This document shows, one piece after another, positions 40,732 to 52,476 of a DNA stretch of 64,000 nucleotides. The notes beneath the pieces were generated by a model. That model was not told where the DNA came from. It saw only the letters and a list, made by a program, of their open reading frames with translations, and did not search any database. Position numbers and translations under genes: made by a program. The stretch is from SAR202 cluster bacterium AC-409-J13_OGT_754m (GTDB lineage: Bacteria > Chloroflexota > Dehalococcoidia > Lucifugimonadales > GCA-2712585), in contig VEXD01000004.1 of the NCBI GenBank assembly GCA_009391235.1, forward strand, positions 1 through 64,000. Direction: 5' to 3'. How positions within the stretch are numbered: the stretch's first letter is position 1; each line of letters begins with the position of its first letter.

Positions 40732-41781
40732 ATGGCGAAACCACTCGTGATGGGCATTGGGTTAGGGATAATAACCCTCCTGGTATTGGGGTTTATAGTT
40801 GGAGCGATAGGTCAAAAATTCATCGAGTCCCGAACGCCTATTTCTGCACTTTCACTAGATGCACCTGAGATTCATCTTCCTGCCCAGGCGGTTTATCCCG
40901 CAGACAAGAGAGAAGAGGCCATGCAAGGGCATAATCTTGGGTTTATGGGATTTGCCATCACGAATACTATGATGTCTTCCTTTGCAACTACACTGGTTCT
41001 AATATTAGTGTTGGTACTTGGTGCTCGTAGAAAGCGATTAATCCCAGGTAGATTCCAGTGTTTTGTAGAATTAATAGTGGAAAGCCTATTTAATTTTGTG
41101 GAAGGTGTGTCCGGTAAAGAGATGGCGCGTAGATTCTTTCCAGTAATAGCGACTATATTCTTGTTTGTAATGTTTAACGCGTGGATGGGTTTGTTACCGT
41201 TTTATCCTGCCTGGGGTTTTGATCCACAAGCTCCAGATGGAGGTGTTTACTGGGCAAGCAGCCAGGAATTGGACGTTAAAGCTGCATCCTATGATTCACA
41301 TGGGATTATTCATCAAGAAGCGGTTCCTATTGATGGGCACGATACTCATATGTCTAAGGTAGATTTGTTTAGACCAGCAGGTACAGATATTAATATGCCT
41401 CTAGCGCTTGCTATAGTAGCCTTTGTGTTTGTCGAATTTTGGGGATTCAAGGTTTTGGGTATTGGATATTTGAGCAAGTTTATACGGGTCAGGAATTTAT
41501 TTAGAGGACCTAAATATCTTTTTACTGCCCTGATAGACCTTTTTGTAGGCATATTGGAAACGTTAAGTGAATTGATTCGTGTTGTAAGCTTCACTTTTCG
41601 TTTGTTTGGTAATATGCTAGCTGGAGAAATACTTATATTGGTATCAGCTTTTCTGATTCCATTTATATTTAGTGTTCCATTTTATGGACTGGAATTATTG
41701 GTAGGATTTATTCAGGCAATGATATTCGCAGGGTTAACGGTGACATTTGCCGCTGTAGCGATTGCACATCACGAAGAATAG
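40732..41781 (+). CDS. atpB: ATP synthase F0 subunit a
   Basis: SFTFRLFGNMLAGEILI...LLVGFIQAMIFAGLTVTFAAVAIAHHEE. Confidence 0.93.
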   Translation: MAKPLVMGIGLGIITLLVLGFIVGAIGQKFIESRTPISALSLDAPEIHLPAQAVYPADKREEAMQGHNLGFMGFAITNTMMSSFATTLVLILVLVLGARRKRLIPGRFQCFVELIVESLFNFVEGVSGKEMARRFFPVIATIFLFVMFNAWMGLLPFYPAWGFDPQAPDGGVYWASSQELDVKAASYDSHGIIHQEAVPIDGHDTHMSKVDLFRPAGTDINMPLALAIVAFVFVEFWGFKVLGIGYLSKFIRVRNLFRGPKYLFTALIDLFVGILETLSELIRVVSFTFRLFGNMLAGEILILVSAFLIPFIFSVPFYGLELLVGFIQAMIFAGLTVTFAAVAIAHHEE

Positions 41782-41827
41782 GATTAAAAGTAGTTATTTA
41801 TTAAACCAGCTATTAAGGAGGTAAACG

Positions 41828-41929
41828 ATGGATGTACTTCTTCTTATATTTACTGTTGTAGGCGTAGCGTTACTTGGGCTCGTAGTAGGTGGAGTATGGG
41901 CGATTTACGCTGCAGGTCAAGACCGATAA
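41828..41929 (+). CDS. 33-aa membrane microprotein within the atp operon
   Basis: AAGGAGGTAAACG-ATG then MDVLLLIFTVVGVALLGLVVGGVWAIYAAGQDR*. Very strong Shine-Dalgarno and one TM helix, in the atpB-atpE gap. Confidence 0.72.
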   Translation: MDVLLLIFTVVGVALLGLVVGGVWAIYAAGQDR

Positions 41930-41949
41930 GAAAACTAGAGAAAAAATGA

Positions 41950-42261
<312 letters not shown>

Positions 42262-42294
42262 TCCTAGTGTAATGGCATAAATGAGAGGTTAGTT

Positions 42295-42798
42295 ATGGCC
42301 GACTTAGGTTTAAATATACCGAGTTTAGTGGTATTCCTGGTCAACTTCACTATCCTTTTGGCAATTTTGTACCTTTTTGCATTTAAGCCCATATTGAAGC
42401 TCTTGGATCAAAGGTCTGAACGCATTAGAGAAAGCTTAGAGGCGGCAGATAGTGCCCGTCAGGCTGCAACTGCTTCAGAAGCCAAAACACAAGAACAACT
42501 TAATGAGGCTAGACTGGAAGGACAACGTTTGTTAGAACAGGCACGCCAAATAGCGGAGAAATTCCGAGAGGATGAAATGACCAAAACCCGGAATGAAGCT
42601 GAGGCTTTCATAGAACGGGCTAGGCAAGGTATAGAGCAAGAAAAAAGTGAAGCAATTGAGGAAGTAAAAACTCATTTTGCAGGACTTGCTATTTATGCTG
42701 CAGAACGTGTGATAGAGAGATCTTTGGATAGGGAATCTCATAAAGATCTTATAGGGAAAGTTTTGAGTCAGGAATCTAATGTGGATAAAGAGAGCTAA
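42295..42798 (+). CDS. atpF: ATP synthase F0 subunit b
   Basis: N-terminal TM then charged coiled coil FKPILKLLDQRSERIRESLEAADSARQ. Confidence 0.93.
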   Translation: MADLGLNIPSLVVFLVNFTILLAILYLFAFKPILKLLDQRSERIRESLEAADSARQAATASEAKTQEQLNEARLEGQRLLEQARQIAEKFREDEMTKTRNEAEAFIERARQGIEQEKSEAIEEVKTHFAGLAIYAAERVIERSLDRESHKDLIGKVLSQESNVDKES

Positions 42799-42803
42799 CT
42801 GTT

Positions 42804-43385
42804 ATGGCGTCTTCTATATCGGCAAAAAGATATGCTCAAGCTGTTTTTGAAATAGCTGTTTCAGAGGAAGACTCTTCATCCTCAGAGCGTTTGAATAAGT
42901 GGGCCCAGGATCTGGCACTTATGAAGGCATTTGTGGATGAAGAGGAATTCAGGCTATTTTTGCAGGCTGCTAGTATCTCATTAGAAAAGAAGGTTAGCGT
43001 CATAAGTGAAGTTTTACCTGATACGATTGCTTCAGCGCGCAACCTGCTTTCTTTAATGGCATCTCGTGGCCACGCCGAAAGGATTAGAGATGTGGAAGCT
43101 GAGTTTCTGAAATTATTAGACCACTATAATGGTGTAGTTAGAGTGAAAACGTTTTCTGCGGTTACCATTGACGATAGACAAATGGATGGCATTAAAGAAT
43201 TTGCGAGTAAACTAACTGGTAAAAATATTATTTTAGAATCTCAAATAAGTGAAAAAATGATTGGGGGCCTTACGATTGTAGTTGGCGATCGTATGCTGGA
43301 TGGTAGCACCAAGTCTCGGTTATTTGATTTGGGACGCAGTCTTGGGGCGATTTCATTACAAACTGTTGGATTGGGGAATAGTTAG
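42804..43385 (+). CDS. atpH: ATP synthase F1 subunit delta
   Basis: [15 protein letters not shown]...[31 protein letters not shown]. Confidence 0.94.
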   Translation: MASSISAKRYAQAVFEIAVSEEDSSSSERLNKWAQDLALMKAFVDEEEFRLFLQAASISLEKKVSVISEVLPDTIASARNLLSLMASRGHAERIRDVEAEFLKLLDHYNGVVRVKTFSAVTIDDRQMDGIKEFASKLTGKNIILESQISEKMIGGLTIVVGDRMLDGSTKSRLFDLGRSLGAISLQTVGLGNS

Positions 43386-43395
43386 GAGGTCAGGG

Positions 43396-44916
43396 ATGAC
43401 GACTCGTGGTTCAGATATAGTTTCGGTAATTAAGCGTCAAATAGAAGAGTTTCAGGGCGACCTTAAAATGATTGACGTCGGCACTGTTGTTGAAGCAGGC
43501 GATGGGATAGCTCGCATTCAGGGTCTCCAGGGAGTTCAATACAGTGAACTGCTGGAATTCCCGAATGGCATATTTGGCATGGCTCTAAACTTGGAAGAAG
43601 ATACGGTCGGAGCGGTTGTTATGGGTGATCCTAACGCCGTTCGAGAGGGTGACACGGTTCGGTCTACAGGTCGAACTATTGAGGTTCCTGTTGGGGATGG
43701 ACTACTGGGACGTGTAGTTGACGCTTTAGGAAGGCCTCTTGATGGTAAGGGCCCGATTGTTTCTGAAAAGACCAGACCTATGGAAAGGCTAGCTCCTAAC
43801 GTAGTTGCAAGGCAATCAGTGGATACCCCAGTTCAGACCGGTATTAAAGCGATAGATTCTATGATACCTATCGGTCGTGGACAGAGAGAGTTAATAATTG
43901 GAGATAGGTCAACAGGTAAATCTGCTGTTGCGATAGATACTATCATTAATCAAAAAGGCCAAGACTTGCTTTGCATCTATGTAGCCATTGGGCAGAGGCA
44001 AGGCAAAGTGGCTCAAGTGGTTGCTACATTGGAGGAGGCAGGTGCTATGGAACATACGATAATAGTAGCTGCTAATGCTGCTGATCCTGCTCCATTGCAA
44101 TATATAGCTCCCTATGTTGGATGTGCTATGGGTGAAGAATTTATGGAGTCAGGGAAAGAGGCGTTGATTATATACGATGATCTTACTAAACATGCTTGGG
44201 CCTATAGGGAAATGTCGCTGTTATTGCGACGACCAGCAGGTAGAGAAGCATATCCAGGCGATGTTTTCTATCTACATAGCAGACTTTTGGAACGAGCTGC
44301 TAAATTAGCTCCAGAGTATGGTGGCGGCTCTTTGACGGCCTTGCCAATCATTGAGACTCAAGCTGGCGACGTTGCTGCGTATGTTCCCACTAACGTGATA
44401 TCTATCACAGATGGTCAAATTTATCTGGAACCTGAGTTGTTCAATGCTGGTGTAAGACCAGCAGTAAACGTAGGATTATCGGTATCCAGAGTAGGTGGTG
44501 CTGCACAAACGAAAGCAATAAGGAAAGTAGCCGGCAGACTGCGTTTGGATCAGGCTCAATTTAGAGAGTTGGCGAGTTTTGCTCAATTTGGTACAGCAGA
44601 TCTTGATCGTGCAACTAGAGCACAATTAGAAAGAGGACAGCGCAGCACAGAGATTCTGAAGCAACCTCAAAATAAACCAATGTCTATGGCTAGGCAAGTT
44701 GCTGTATTTTATGCAATAACCAATGGATATATGGACGATGTGCCAATTGCAAAATGCAGAGAATTCGAATTCAGTTTTCAAGCATATATGGAAACCTCCC
44801 AATCGGCTTTGGAGTCAAAAATATCAGATGTAAAGGATTTGACTCCTGACCTAGAAGACGAATTGAAAAAGGCGATAGAAGATTTTAAATCAACTTTTAT
44901 GCTTTCTGTACAATAG
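43396..44916 (+). CDS. atpA: ATP synthase F1 subunit alpha (ATG at 43396, not the longer ORF start at 43282)
   Basis: [46 protein letters not shown] upstream of 43396. Confidence 0.96.
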   Translation: MTTRGSDIVSVIKRQIEEFQGDLKMIDVGTVVEAGDGIARIQGLQGVQYSELLEFPNGIFGMALNLEEDTVGAVVMGDPNAVREGDTVRSTGRTIEVPVGDGLLGRVVDALGRPLDGKGPIVSEKTRPMERLAPNVVARQSVDTPVQTGIKAIDSMIPIGRGQRELIIGDRSTGKSAVAIDTIINQKGQDLLCIYVAIGQRQGKVAQVVATLEEAGAMEHTIIVAANAADPAPLQYIAPYVGCAMGEEFMESGKEALIIYDDLTKHAWAYREMSLLLRRPAGREAYPGDVFYLHSRLLERAAKLAPEYGGGSLTALPIIETQAGDVAAYVPTNVISITDGQIYLEPELFNAGVRPAVNVGLSVSRVGGAAQTKAIRKVAGRLRLDQAQFRELASFAQFGTADLDRATRAQLERGQRSTEILKQPQNKPMSMARQVAVFYAITNGYMDDVPIAKCREFEFSFQAYMETSQSALESKISDVKDLTPDLEDELKKAIEDFKSTFMLSVQ

Positions 44917-44931
44917 GAGTAGTTATTAGCG

Positions 44932-45795
44932 ATGCCTAGTTTGAGGGAGTTAAGGAGACGGATACGCAGTATAGAAAACACTGCGAAGGTCACTCATGCA
45001 ATGGAAATGATAGCTGCTTCTAAGATGAGAAAGGCGCAAGGAGCAGTATTGTCTGGTAGGCCGTATGCGGAGAAAATACAGGAAGTAATCGCTAATCTTG
45101 AAGCTCAACAAGATGCTGTGGAATTAGTGCATCCTCTTTTAGAACGTAGGAACGTCCAAGATGTTACTCTAATTCATTTTACCCCTGACCGGGGTTTATG
45201 TGGTGGACTACATGGTAATTTAAATCGAGCGGTAGCGGAATTCATTTTGTCAAAAAAGGGATCCTCAGTTCAGGTAATTGCAGTAGGTAGAAAGGGAAGG
45301 GACTTTATAGTTAGAACAGGACTGAATCTGAAAGCAGAGTTTACTAATATGGGAGATCAACTCAAAGTCTCCGACATACTTCCACTTTCACAGATGGTTT
45401 TAGATGAATACTCGTCTGTTAGTACGGATGAGGTGTATATAGCGTATCCTAGATTCGTATCCATGGCTGTTCAGCGTCCAACTATTGAACGAGTTATTCC
45501 GGTGGATCCTTCTGATCTACCTTATGAAGCAAAAGTTGGGTACATATATGAGCCGGATCCGATGGGTGTTCTAAATGTTCTATTACCCAGATATATAGAA
45601 ATGCAAATATATCATGGATTATTGGAACTTAACGCTAGTGAACAGTCGGCAAGAATGGTTGCGATGCGCAATGCGACTGATAGTGCGAACGAAATGGTGG
45701 ACGATCTGACACTTGAGTTAAATAAGGTCAGGCAAGCCAGTATAACTAATGAGCTTCTCGATATCATTGCTGGCACCATTGCCCTGAAAGGTTGA
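44932..45795 (+). CDS. atpG: ATP synthase F1 subunit gamma
   Basis: SLRELRRRIRSIENTAKVTHAMEMIAASKMRKAQ; DRGLCGGLHGNLNR. Confidence 0.95.
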   Translation: MPSLRELRRRIRSIENTAKVTHAMEMIAASKMRKAQGAVLSGRPYAEKIQEVIANLEAQQDAVELVHPLLERRNVQDVTLIHFTPDRGLCGGLHGNLNRAVAEFILSKKGSSVQVIAVGRKGRDFIVRTGLNLKAEFTNMGDQLKVSDILPLSQMVLDEYSSVSTDEVYIAYPRFVSMAVQRPTIERVIPVDPSDLPYEAKVGYIYEPDPMGVLNVLLPRYIEMQIYHGLLELNASEQSARMVAMRNATDSANEMVDDLTLELNKVRQASITNELLDIIAGTIALKG

Positions 45796-45846
45796 ACGTA
45801 ATTCGATAACATATTACTAACGTGGGGTTCAAGAACGATATCTTGA

Positions 45847-47262
<1,416 letters not shown>

Positions 47263-47291
47263 ATACAGAATTGTTGAATTTGGATTAGAAA

Positions 47292-47720
47292 ATGAATTCT
47301 ATTGAACTGCAAATTATCACTGCTGAGAGAGTAGTTTACTCCGATAGTGTTGAGGCGGTTGTCGCCCCAGGCATTGAAGGAGAATTGGGTATTTTGCCCC
47401 ATCATTCTGCTCTTATGACTAATCTTAAAGCAGGACCTCTAATGATACGAAAAGATGGCGAGGAGAGCTTTTTCGCCGTTACAGGTGGTTTCTTAGAAGT
47501 GATGGATAACCGAGTAACCATCTTGTCAGATGCTGCTGAGCATTCACAAGAAATAGATGAGAGTAGAGCTCAATTGGCTATGGAAAGAGCCAGTGAGAGA
47601 CTGGAAAACAGGGAAGGGAATTTAGATTTAGAGAGGGCGTTGGCTCAGTTGAAACGAGCCCAAATACGTGTGGCTGTTTCACGTTTAAGAAAAATGCGTA
47701 GGGCTAATAGAGGTTTGTAG
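47292..47720 (+). CDS. atpC: ATP synthase F1 subunit epsilon
   Basis: LQIITAERVVYSDSVEAVVAPGIEGELGILPHHSALMTNL. Confidence 0.95.
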   Translation: MNSIELQIITAERVVYSDSVEAVVAPGIEGELGILPHHSALMTNLKAGPLMIRKDGEESFFAVTGGFLEVMDNRVTILSDAAEHSQEIDESRAQLAMERASERLENREGNLDLERALAQLKRAQIRVAVSRLRKMRRANRGL

Positions 47721-47913
47721 TTTGCTGTAGGTCTGAGCGAAGCTGGCTGGCGAAAATATCGTATTCGTTCATTCCCTATTTTTCCACGACAATACCATTT
47801 AGGCTTAATATAATTTCTATCCTATCTGCAGTTCAGACTTAAATGGATTAATTGTTGCATCATGTTACAATTGGTAATTCTTGCACGAGGGGACAAGACC
47901 TTTGCGAGAATTA

Positions 47914-47944
47914 GCTAATGGTCCCATAGAGTGGGACCATTAGC
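47914..47944. other. Perfect 13-bp inverted repeat with 5-nt loop
   Basis: GCTAATGGTCCCA-TAGAG-TGGGACCATTAGC; no following T tract. Confidence 0.85.
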
Positions 47945-48057
47945 ATTTATGGCGTAGTAGAAATGAGTAGCGACTTAGGTGTATAAGTAGGTTTGGCTTG
48001 TTGAAATTAACGTGTGTTATTTGATAAGCCATTAATTTAAATTTTAGAAGGTATGAT

Positions 48058-48645
48058 TTGCATTCAATATGGTTTTATATAATTTGGTTGTTAGGCTCAT
48101 ATATCTTGGGTTCTGTGTTAGTCGGTGAATTGATTTGTAGGGCTAAAGGTATTGATATCAGAAAGTTGGGGACAGGAAATCCGGGCACTGCAAATATTTG
48201 GAGGCAGGTGGGGAAAAAGTATGGGATTGTTGTTTTCATTCTGGATGTATTAAAGGGTGTTTTAGTAACACTCCCACTAGCCTTAATGAATGTAGAATTA
48301 ACCTGGATAGCTGCCACTATGATTTGCACCTTGCTGGGGCAGTTTTTCCCCGTGTTCTTCAAGTTTAGAGGAAATACTGGCATGGCGGTGCTTTTTGGAA
48401 CGTCTGCTGGATTAGTTCCTTTTGGGGCTCTGATAGGAGCTCCTATATTGATTTTGATGTTCATCATAAGTAAGAATTCGGGATTGTCTGGAGCTGTATT
48501 CTTTCTGGTGTGTGGGATCTCAGGAGCGTTTATATATGTAGACGATTGGGAATGGTTAGGAGCCATCTATTTGTTGCTAGGAAGTGTCTTAGTCCTTATT
48601 AAGCAGCACTTTCAATATTCAGGCGACGATTCTCCTGAGCAATAG
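48058..48645 (+). CDS. plsY: Glycerol-3-phosphate acyltransferase PlsY
   Basis: GSYILGSVLVGELICRAKGIDIRKLGTGNPGTANIWRQVGKKYGIVVFILDVLKG; LGQFFPVFFKFRGNTGMA. Confidence 0.93.
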   Translation: MHSIWFYIIWLLGSYILGSVLVGELICRAKGIDIRKLGTGNPGTANIWRQVGKKYGIVVFILDVLKGVLVTLPLALMNVELTWIAATMICTLLGQFFPVFFKFRGNTGMAVLFGTSAGLVPFGALIGAPILILMFIISKNSGLSGAVFFLVCGISGAFIYVDDWEWLGAIYLLLGSVLVLIKQHFQYSGDDSPEQ

Positions 48646-48710
48646 CGGTCGCAACACTCCGTACCCCCAAAAGGGACTATCCGTATAGAAGCCTCATTTC
48701 GTGCCTATAA

Positions 48711-49382
48711 TTACACTTTGTCGCCATCAGGTGACCTATTAAGGTAGTAGGTCATTGATTGAAGGGCTAGGACTGGGTCCACATTTCTGACTTTTACATG
48801 CGGTGGCACTTGAGGATACATTGGAGCATAGTTCAGGATTGACGTGATACCGCACGAAGTTATTAGTGCTACAACCTGTTGAGTCATATTGCTTGGCACT
48901 GCGGTGATACCTATTTTTATGTTGTGTTTATTTATACTATCGTTTAGTTCATCAATAGGTTGGATAGTCAAACCCCCAATTGTTTGACCTATTATAGACG
49001 GATCTATGTCAAACGCTGCTTTAACCCTGAATCCTTCTGGAACAAATCCTGGATAGTTCAATATAGCTCTGCCTAGACGACCAGTTCCTATCAGGCAGAC
49101 ATGCCAATTTTTATTTAACCCTAAGACTCTCTGCAATTCTGCAGCTAAATACCTGACGTTGTATCCTTTACCTTGTTTGCCAAATCTACCTATATGACTA
49201 AGGTCTTTGCGAATTTGTGTTGGAGTGACCTGCATTTTGACCCCTAATTGCAGTGAACTTATGACATCTATTCCAGCATCAGCGATGGAATTGAGGACGC
49301 GTAAGTATTGAGGTAGTCTTGCTATTACTATCTCTGGCACCTCAGTGCCGTTAGCAAACTGATTGGTGTCTTGGGGGGCCAT
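48711..49382 (-). CDS. rex: Redox-sensing transcriptional repressor Rex
   Basis: VIARLPQYLRVL...VTPTQIRKDLSHIGRFGKQGKGYNV; CLIGTGRLGRAIL. Confidence 0.95.
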   Translation of the reverse strand: MAPQDTNQFANGTEVPEIVIARLPQYLRVLNSIADAGIDVISSLQLGVKMQVTPTQIRKDLSHIGRFGKQGKGYNVRYLAAELQRVLGLNKNWHVCLIGTGRLGRAILNYPGFVPEGFRVKAAFDIDPSIIGQTIGGLTIQPIDELNDSINKHNIKIGITAVPSNMTQQVVALITSCGITSILNYAPMYPQVPPHVKVRNVDPVLALQSMTYYLNRSPDGDKV

Positions 49383-49556
49383 GCAGCCTCCTTAAAAAGG
49401 ACGAATCTGTGATAAATGTGTCTGCTTGGGAGTTAAGTTTAAGGAGTATAGAGATTCGTTATCCTTGTCCGGATTGTAATTATGGCTCAAACAAGTGTCA
49501 AGGATAGTGATGTTTGGATTAAAGGGTTAGTTGTTTTCTAAGACAGGGAAATGCTC

Positions 49557-50363
49557 CTATGGGTATGGATGGATGGTCCAATCATTCCTTTGTGATTGCC
49601 TGCGTGGCCACAACGGATTACCTTTCACGAGATTATAAAATGTAGCAACGACAATTCCGGCTATAAAACCCCCTATATGGGCCCAATATGCAACGCCGTC
49701 ATCAAATCCTCCAAGCGTACCTATTCCTTTTAGCAATTGAAGGATAAACCAAAAGCCAAGCAATACAATGGTTGGCAGATGGACTACTGTTATAAAATAA
49801 AATATCACCAAGGTTCGTATTTTGCTAAACGGAAATAAAACCAAATATGCTCCTGTCACTCCTGATATGGCTCCACTTGCTCCGATCATTGGTGATATAG
49901 ATTCAGTATCAAATATACTTTGAGCAAATATAGCTGCCAAGCCTGAAGCAATATAAAATACAAGGAATTTAAAATGACCGAACTTGAATTCTATATTGTC
50001 GCCGAATACCCACAAGTACAACATGTTGCTGGATAAATGTATCCAACCGCTGTGAATGAACATTGAAGAGAATGCGGTCACCCAAGGGGTTACAGGTGAG
50101 GATATATCTGCCCTCAAAGGTATGGGCAGCCCCATGTATTGTCCAGGTAAAATGGCGTGGGTTTGTTCTCTGCCTGAAAAGAGTTCTTTGGGTATGGCCC
50201 CCCATTTGTGAAAGAATTGCGTTACATCGAAAGAGTTGGACACAAAAATCGAACCGGCTAGCATTAATTCATAGAGAAATACTAAGCCATTAAGCCCTAT
50301 AATAGCGTATACAATATATGGCTTTGCACCATGACCGATATTTTGGTCCCCTATTGGAAGCAT
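49557..50363 (-). CDS. Rhomboid family intramembrane serine protease
   Basis: FSSMFIHSGWIHLSSNMLYLWVFGDNIE, MIGASGAISGVTGAYLVLFP, WAHIGGFIAGIV. Confidence 0.93.
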   Translation of the reverse strand: MLPIGDQNIGHGAKPYIVYAIIGLNGLVFLYELMLAGSIFVSNSFDVTQFFHKWGAIPKELFSGREQTHAILPGQYMGLPIPLRADISSPVTPWVTAFSSMFIHSGWIHLSSNMLYLWVFGDNIEFKFGHFKFLVFYIASGLAAIFAQSIFDTESISPMIGASGAISGVTGAYLVLFPFSKIRTLVIFYFITVVHLPTIVLLGFWFILQLLKGIGTLGGFDDGVAYWAHIGGFIAGIVVATFYNLVKGNPLWPRRQSQRNDWTIHPYP

Positions 50364-50511
50364 GGGTTTTAGTTTAGCAGAAACAAGGATAATCCGGCCA
50401 TAAAGATAGATATATTAATTATTTACTGATATAGATGCCCTAAGCATCGTTGATGCATGTTAATGTGTCCTTTATAATCAGCGGGTATATAAATGAACAG
50501 GGGAATAACAG

Positions 50512-52302
50512 GTGAAGGATAGAATCTATTGTAATCAGGTGGATATTTCGCAAATTGGCTCCACTTTAACAGTTGCGGGTTGGGTTCATCGTAGAAGAGA
50601 CCACGGAGGATTGATTTTCATTGATCTCCGTGACCGGTCTGGTATTTTGCAGGTAGTATTTAATCCCGACATTAATCCTGAAGCCCATTCTTTGGTCCAA
50701 GAGGTTCGCTCAGAATGGGTTTTGAAGATCGATGGAATAGTAGAAAAAAGACCTTTAGGAACAGTGAATACCCAAATGGATACAGGGCATGTTGAATTAC
50801 ATGCTAGTAATCTAACTATTCTTAATTCCTCTAAGGTGCCTCCATTCTACATTAATGAAGATCAGAAAATAGATGAAACCCTTAGATTGGAGTACAGATA
50901 TTTAGATCTTAGAAGGGAAAGACTTCAGAAGAATATTCGTTTGAGATATGAGGTCGTGAAATTCATGAGGGATTTCTTCGACAAGAACGGATTTGTGGAG
51001 ATTGAGACTCCGATTTTGATTAAGAGTACCCCAGAAGGAGCACGGGATTTTCTTGTGCCGAGTAGATTGCAACGAGGTTCATTCTACGCATTACCTCAAT
51101 CGCCTCAGCAATTAAAGCAATTACTTATGGTGGCGGGCTTTGAAAAATATTTTCAGATAGCTCGTTGTTTCAGGGATGAAGATCTGAGAGCAGACAGACA
51201 ACCAGAGTTTACGCAACTAGATATTGAGATGAGTTTTGTAGATGAGGAAGACATTTTGGACTTGATTGAAAACTTGTACGTTTCATTGGTCAGGGCGCTG
51301 ACGCCTAACAAAAAGGTCACTACACCACTAGTGCGTCTTTCATATGAGGAAAGCATTGAAAAATACGGGAGTGATAAACCTGATTTGCGATTTGGATTGG
51401 AATTAGCAACCATTACAGATATAGCTCTCGATTCTAAGGCTCAAATTCTTCATAATATTGCTAACTCTGGGGGACTGGTTAAAGGATTTAGTGCGCCAGG
51501 ATGCAGTGAATATAGCAGGAAACAAATAGATGAATTGATAGAAATTGCTAAGGATTGCGGTGCGGCTGGGCTTGTGACAATCGGAATAGAGGATGGCGGT
51601 TCTATTGATGGATTAGAAATGGGCCAAGTTCGTTCGGGCCTGGCTAAGTATCTAGAGATAGAAGAAGTTAAAGCAATTTGCAGTAGAATGGGTGCAGGCA
51701 GAGGAGACTTGGTTTTAATAGTTGCGGGTGATTCTCTGATAGTAAACAGAGCTCTTTCTGTTTTAAGACAAGAAATGGCTAGGCGGCTCGATTTGATGGA
51801 TTCTGATGTGTTGTCTTTAGCCTGGGTGGTTAATTTCCCTCTTTTAGAATGGCAACCTGATGAGAATAGATGGGATTCTCCACATAACCCGTTTTCTTCT
51901 CCCAAGGATGAACACGTAGGTCTTTTGTTGAGTGAACCAGGGTCGGTAACTGCTAAGCAATATGATCTAATATGTAATGGATTTGAAATGGGAGGAGGGA
52001 GTATAAGGAATCATAAAGTGGACATGCAAAAGAAAATATTTGAGCTGATGGGACACTCAGAAGAACAAATGTATTCAGAGTTCGGACAATTATTAAATGC
52101 GTTGGAATATGGTGCTCCTCCCCACGGAGGGATAGCATGTGGTGTTGAGAGGTTGGTTATGTTATTGGCTGATGAAGAGAATATTAGAGAAACCATGGTA
52201 TTCCCCAAAACCCAGAGTGGCAGTGACCTGCTCTTTGGGTCACCAAGTCCTGTTGACGAAAGCCAACTTAAAGAATTGGGCTTGGAAATTATAAGTGAAT
52301 GA
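50512..52302 (+). CDS. aspS: Aspartyl-tRNA synthetase (GTG start)
   Basis: GWVHRRRDHGGLIFIDLRDRSGILQVVF, FRDEDLRADRQPEFTQLDIEMSF, GGIACGVERLVMLL. Confidence 0.96.
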   Translation: MKDRIYCNQVDISQIGSTLTVAGWVHRRRDHGGLIFIDLRDRSGILQVVFNPDINPEAHSLVQEVRSEWVLKIDGIVEKRPLGTVNTQMDTGHVELHASNLTILNSSKVPPFYINEDQKIDETLRLEYRYLDLRRERLQKNIRLRYEVVKFMRDFFDKNGFVEIETPILIKSTPEGARDFLVPSRLQRGSFYALPQSPQQLKQLLMVAGFEKYFQIARCFRDEDLRADRQPEFTQLDIEMSFVDEEDILDLIENLYVSLVRALTPNKKVTTPLVRLSYEESIEKYGSDKPDLRFGLELATITDIALDSKAQILHNIANSGGLVKGFSAPGCSEYSRKQIDELIEIAKDCGAAGLVTIGIEDGGSIDGLEMGQVRSGLAKYLEIEEVKAICSRMGAGRGDLVLIVAGDSLIVNRALSVLRQEMARRLDLMDSDVLSLAWVVNFPLLEWQPDENRWDSPHNPFSSPKDEHVGLLLSEPGSVTAKQYDLICNGFEMGGGSIRNHKVDMQKKIFELMGHSEEQMYSEFGQLLNALEYGAPPHGGIACGVERLVMLLADEENIRETMVFPKTQSGSDLLFGSPSPVDESQLKELGLEIISE

Positions 52303-52476
52303 AACAGTATGAGTCATGATGTGCCTTGGATTTGACTACCCATGGCGTGGCTTTCGCGAGTCTGCGTTGGATGAAAAAACAGGGAATATGATCAAGCAAT
52401 ATAAATAATTCTTGTGGGAACGGTTTCAGGATAGAAGCCATGTTGTTATAATTGATAGATGGGAGAACAAAACTAG

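Noticed and set aside
43282-43395. N-terminal extension of AtpA
   Set aside because: Overlaps the end of atpH. An SD-preceded ATG at 43396 gives the canonical N-terminus.
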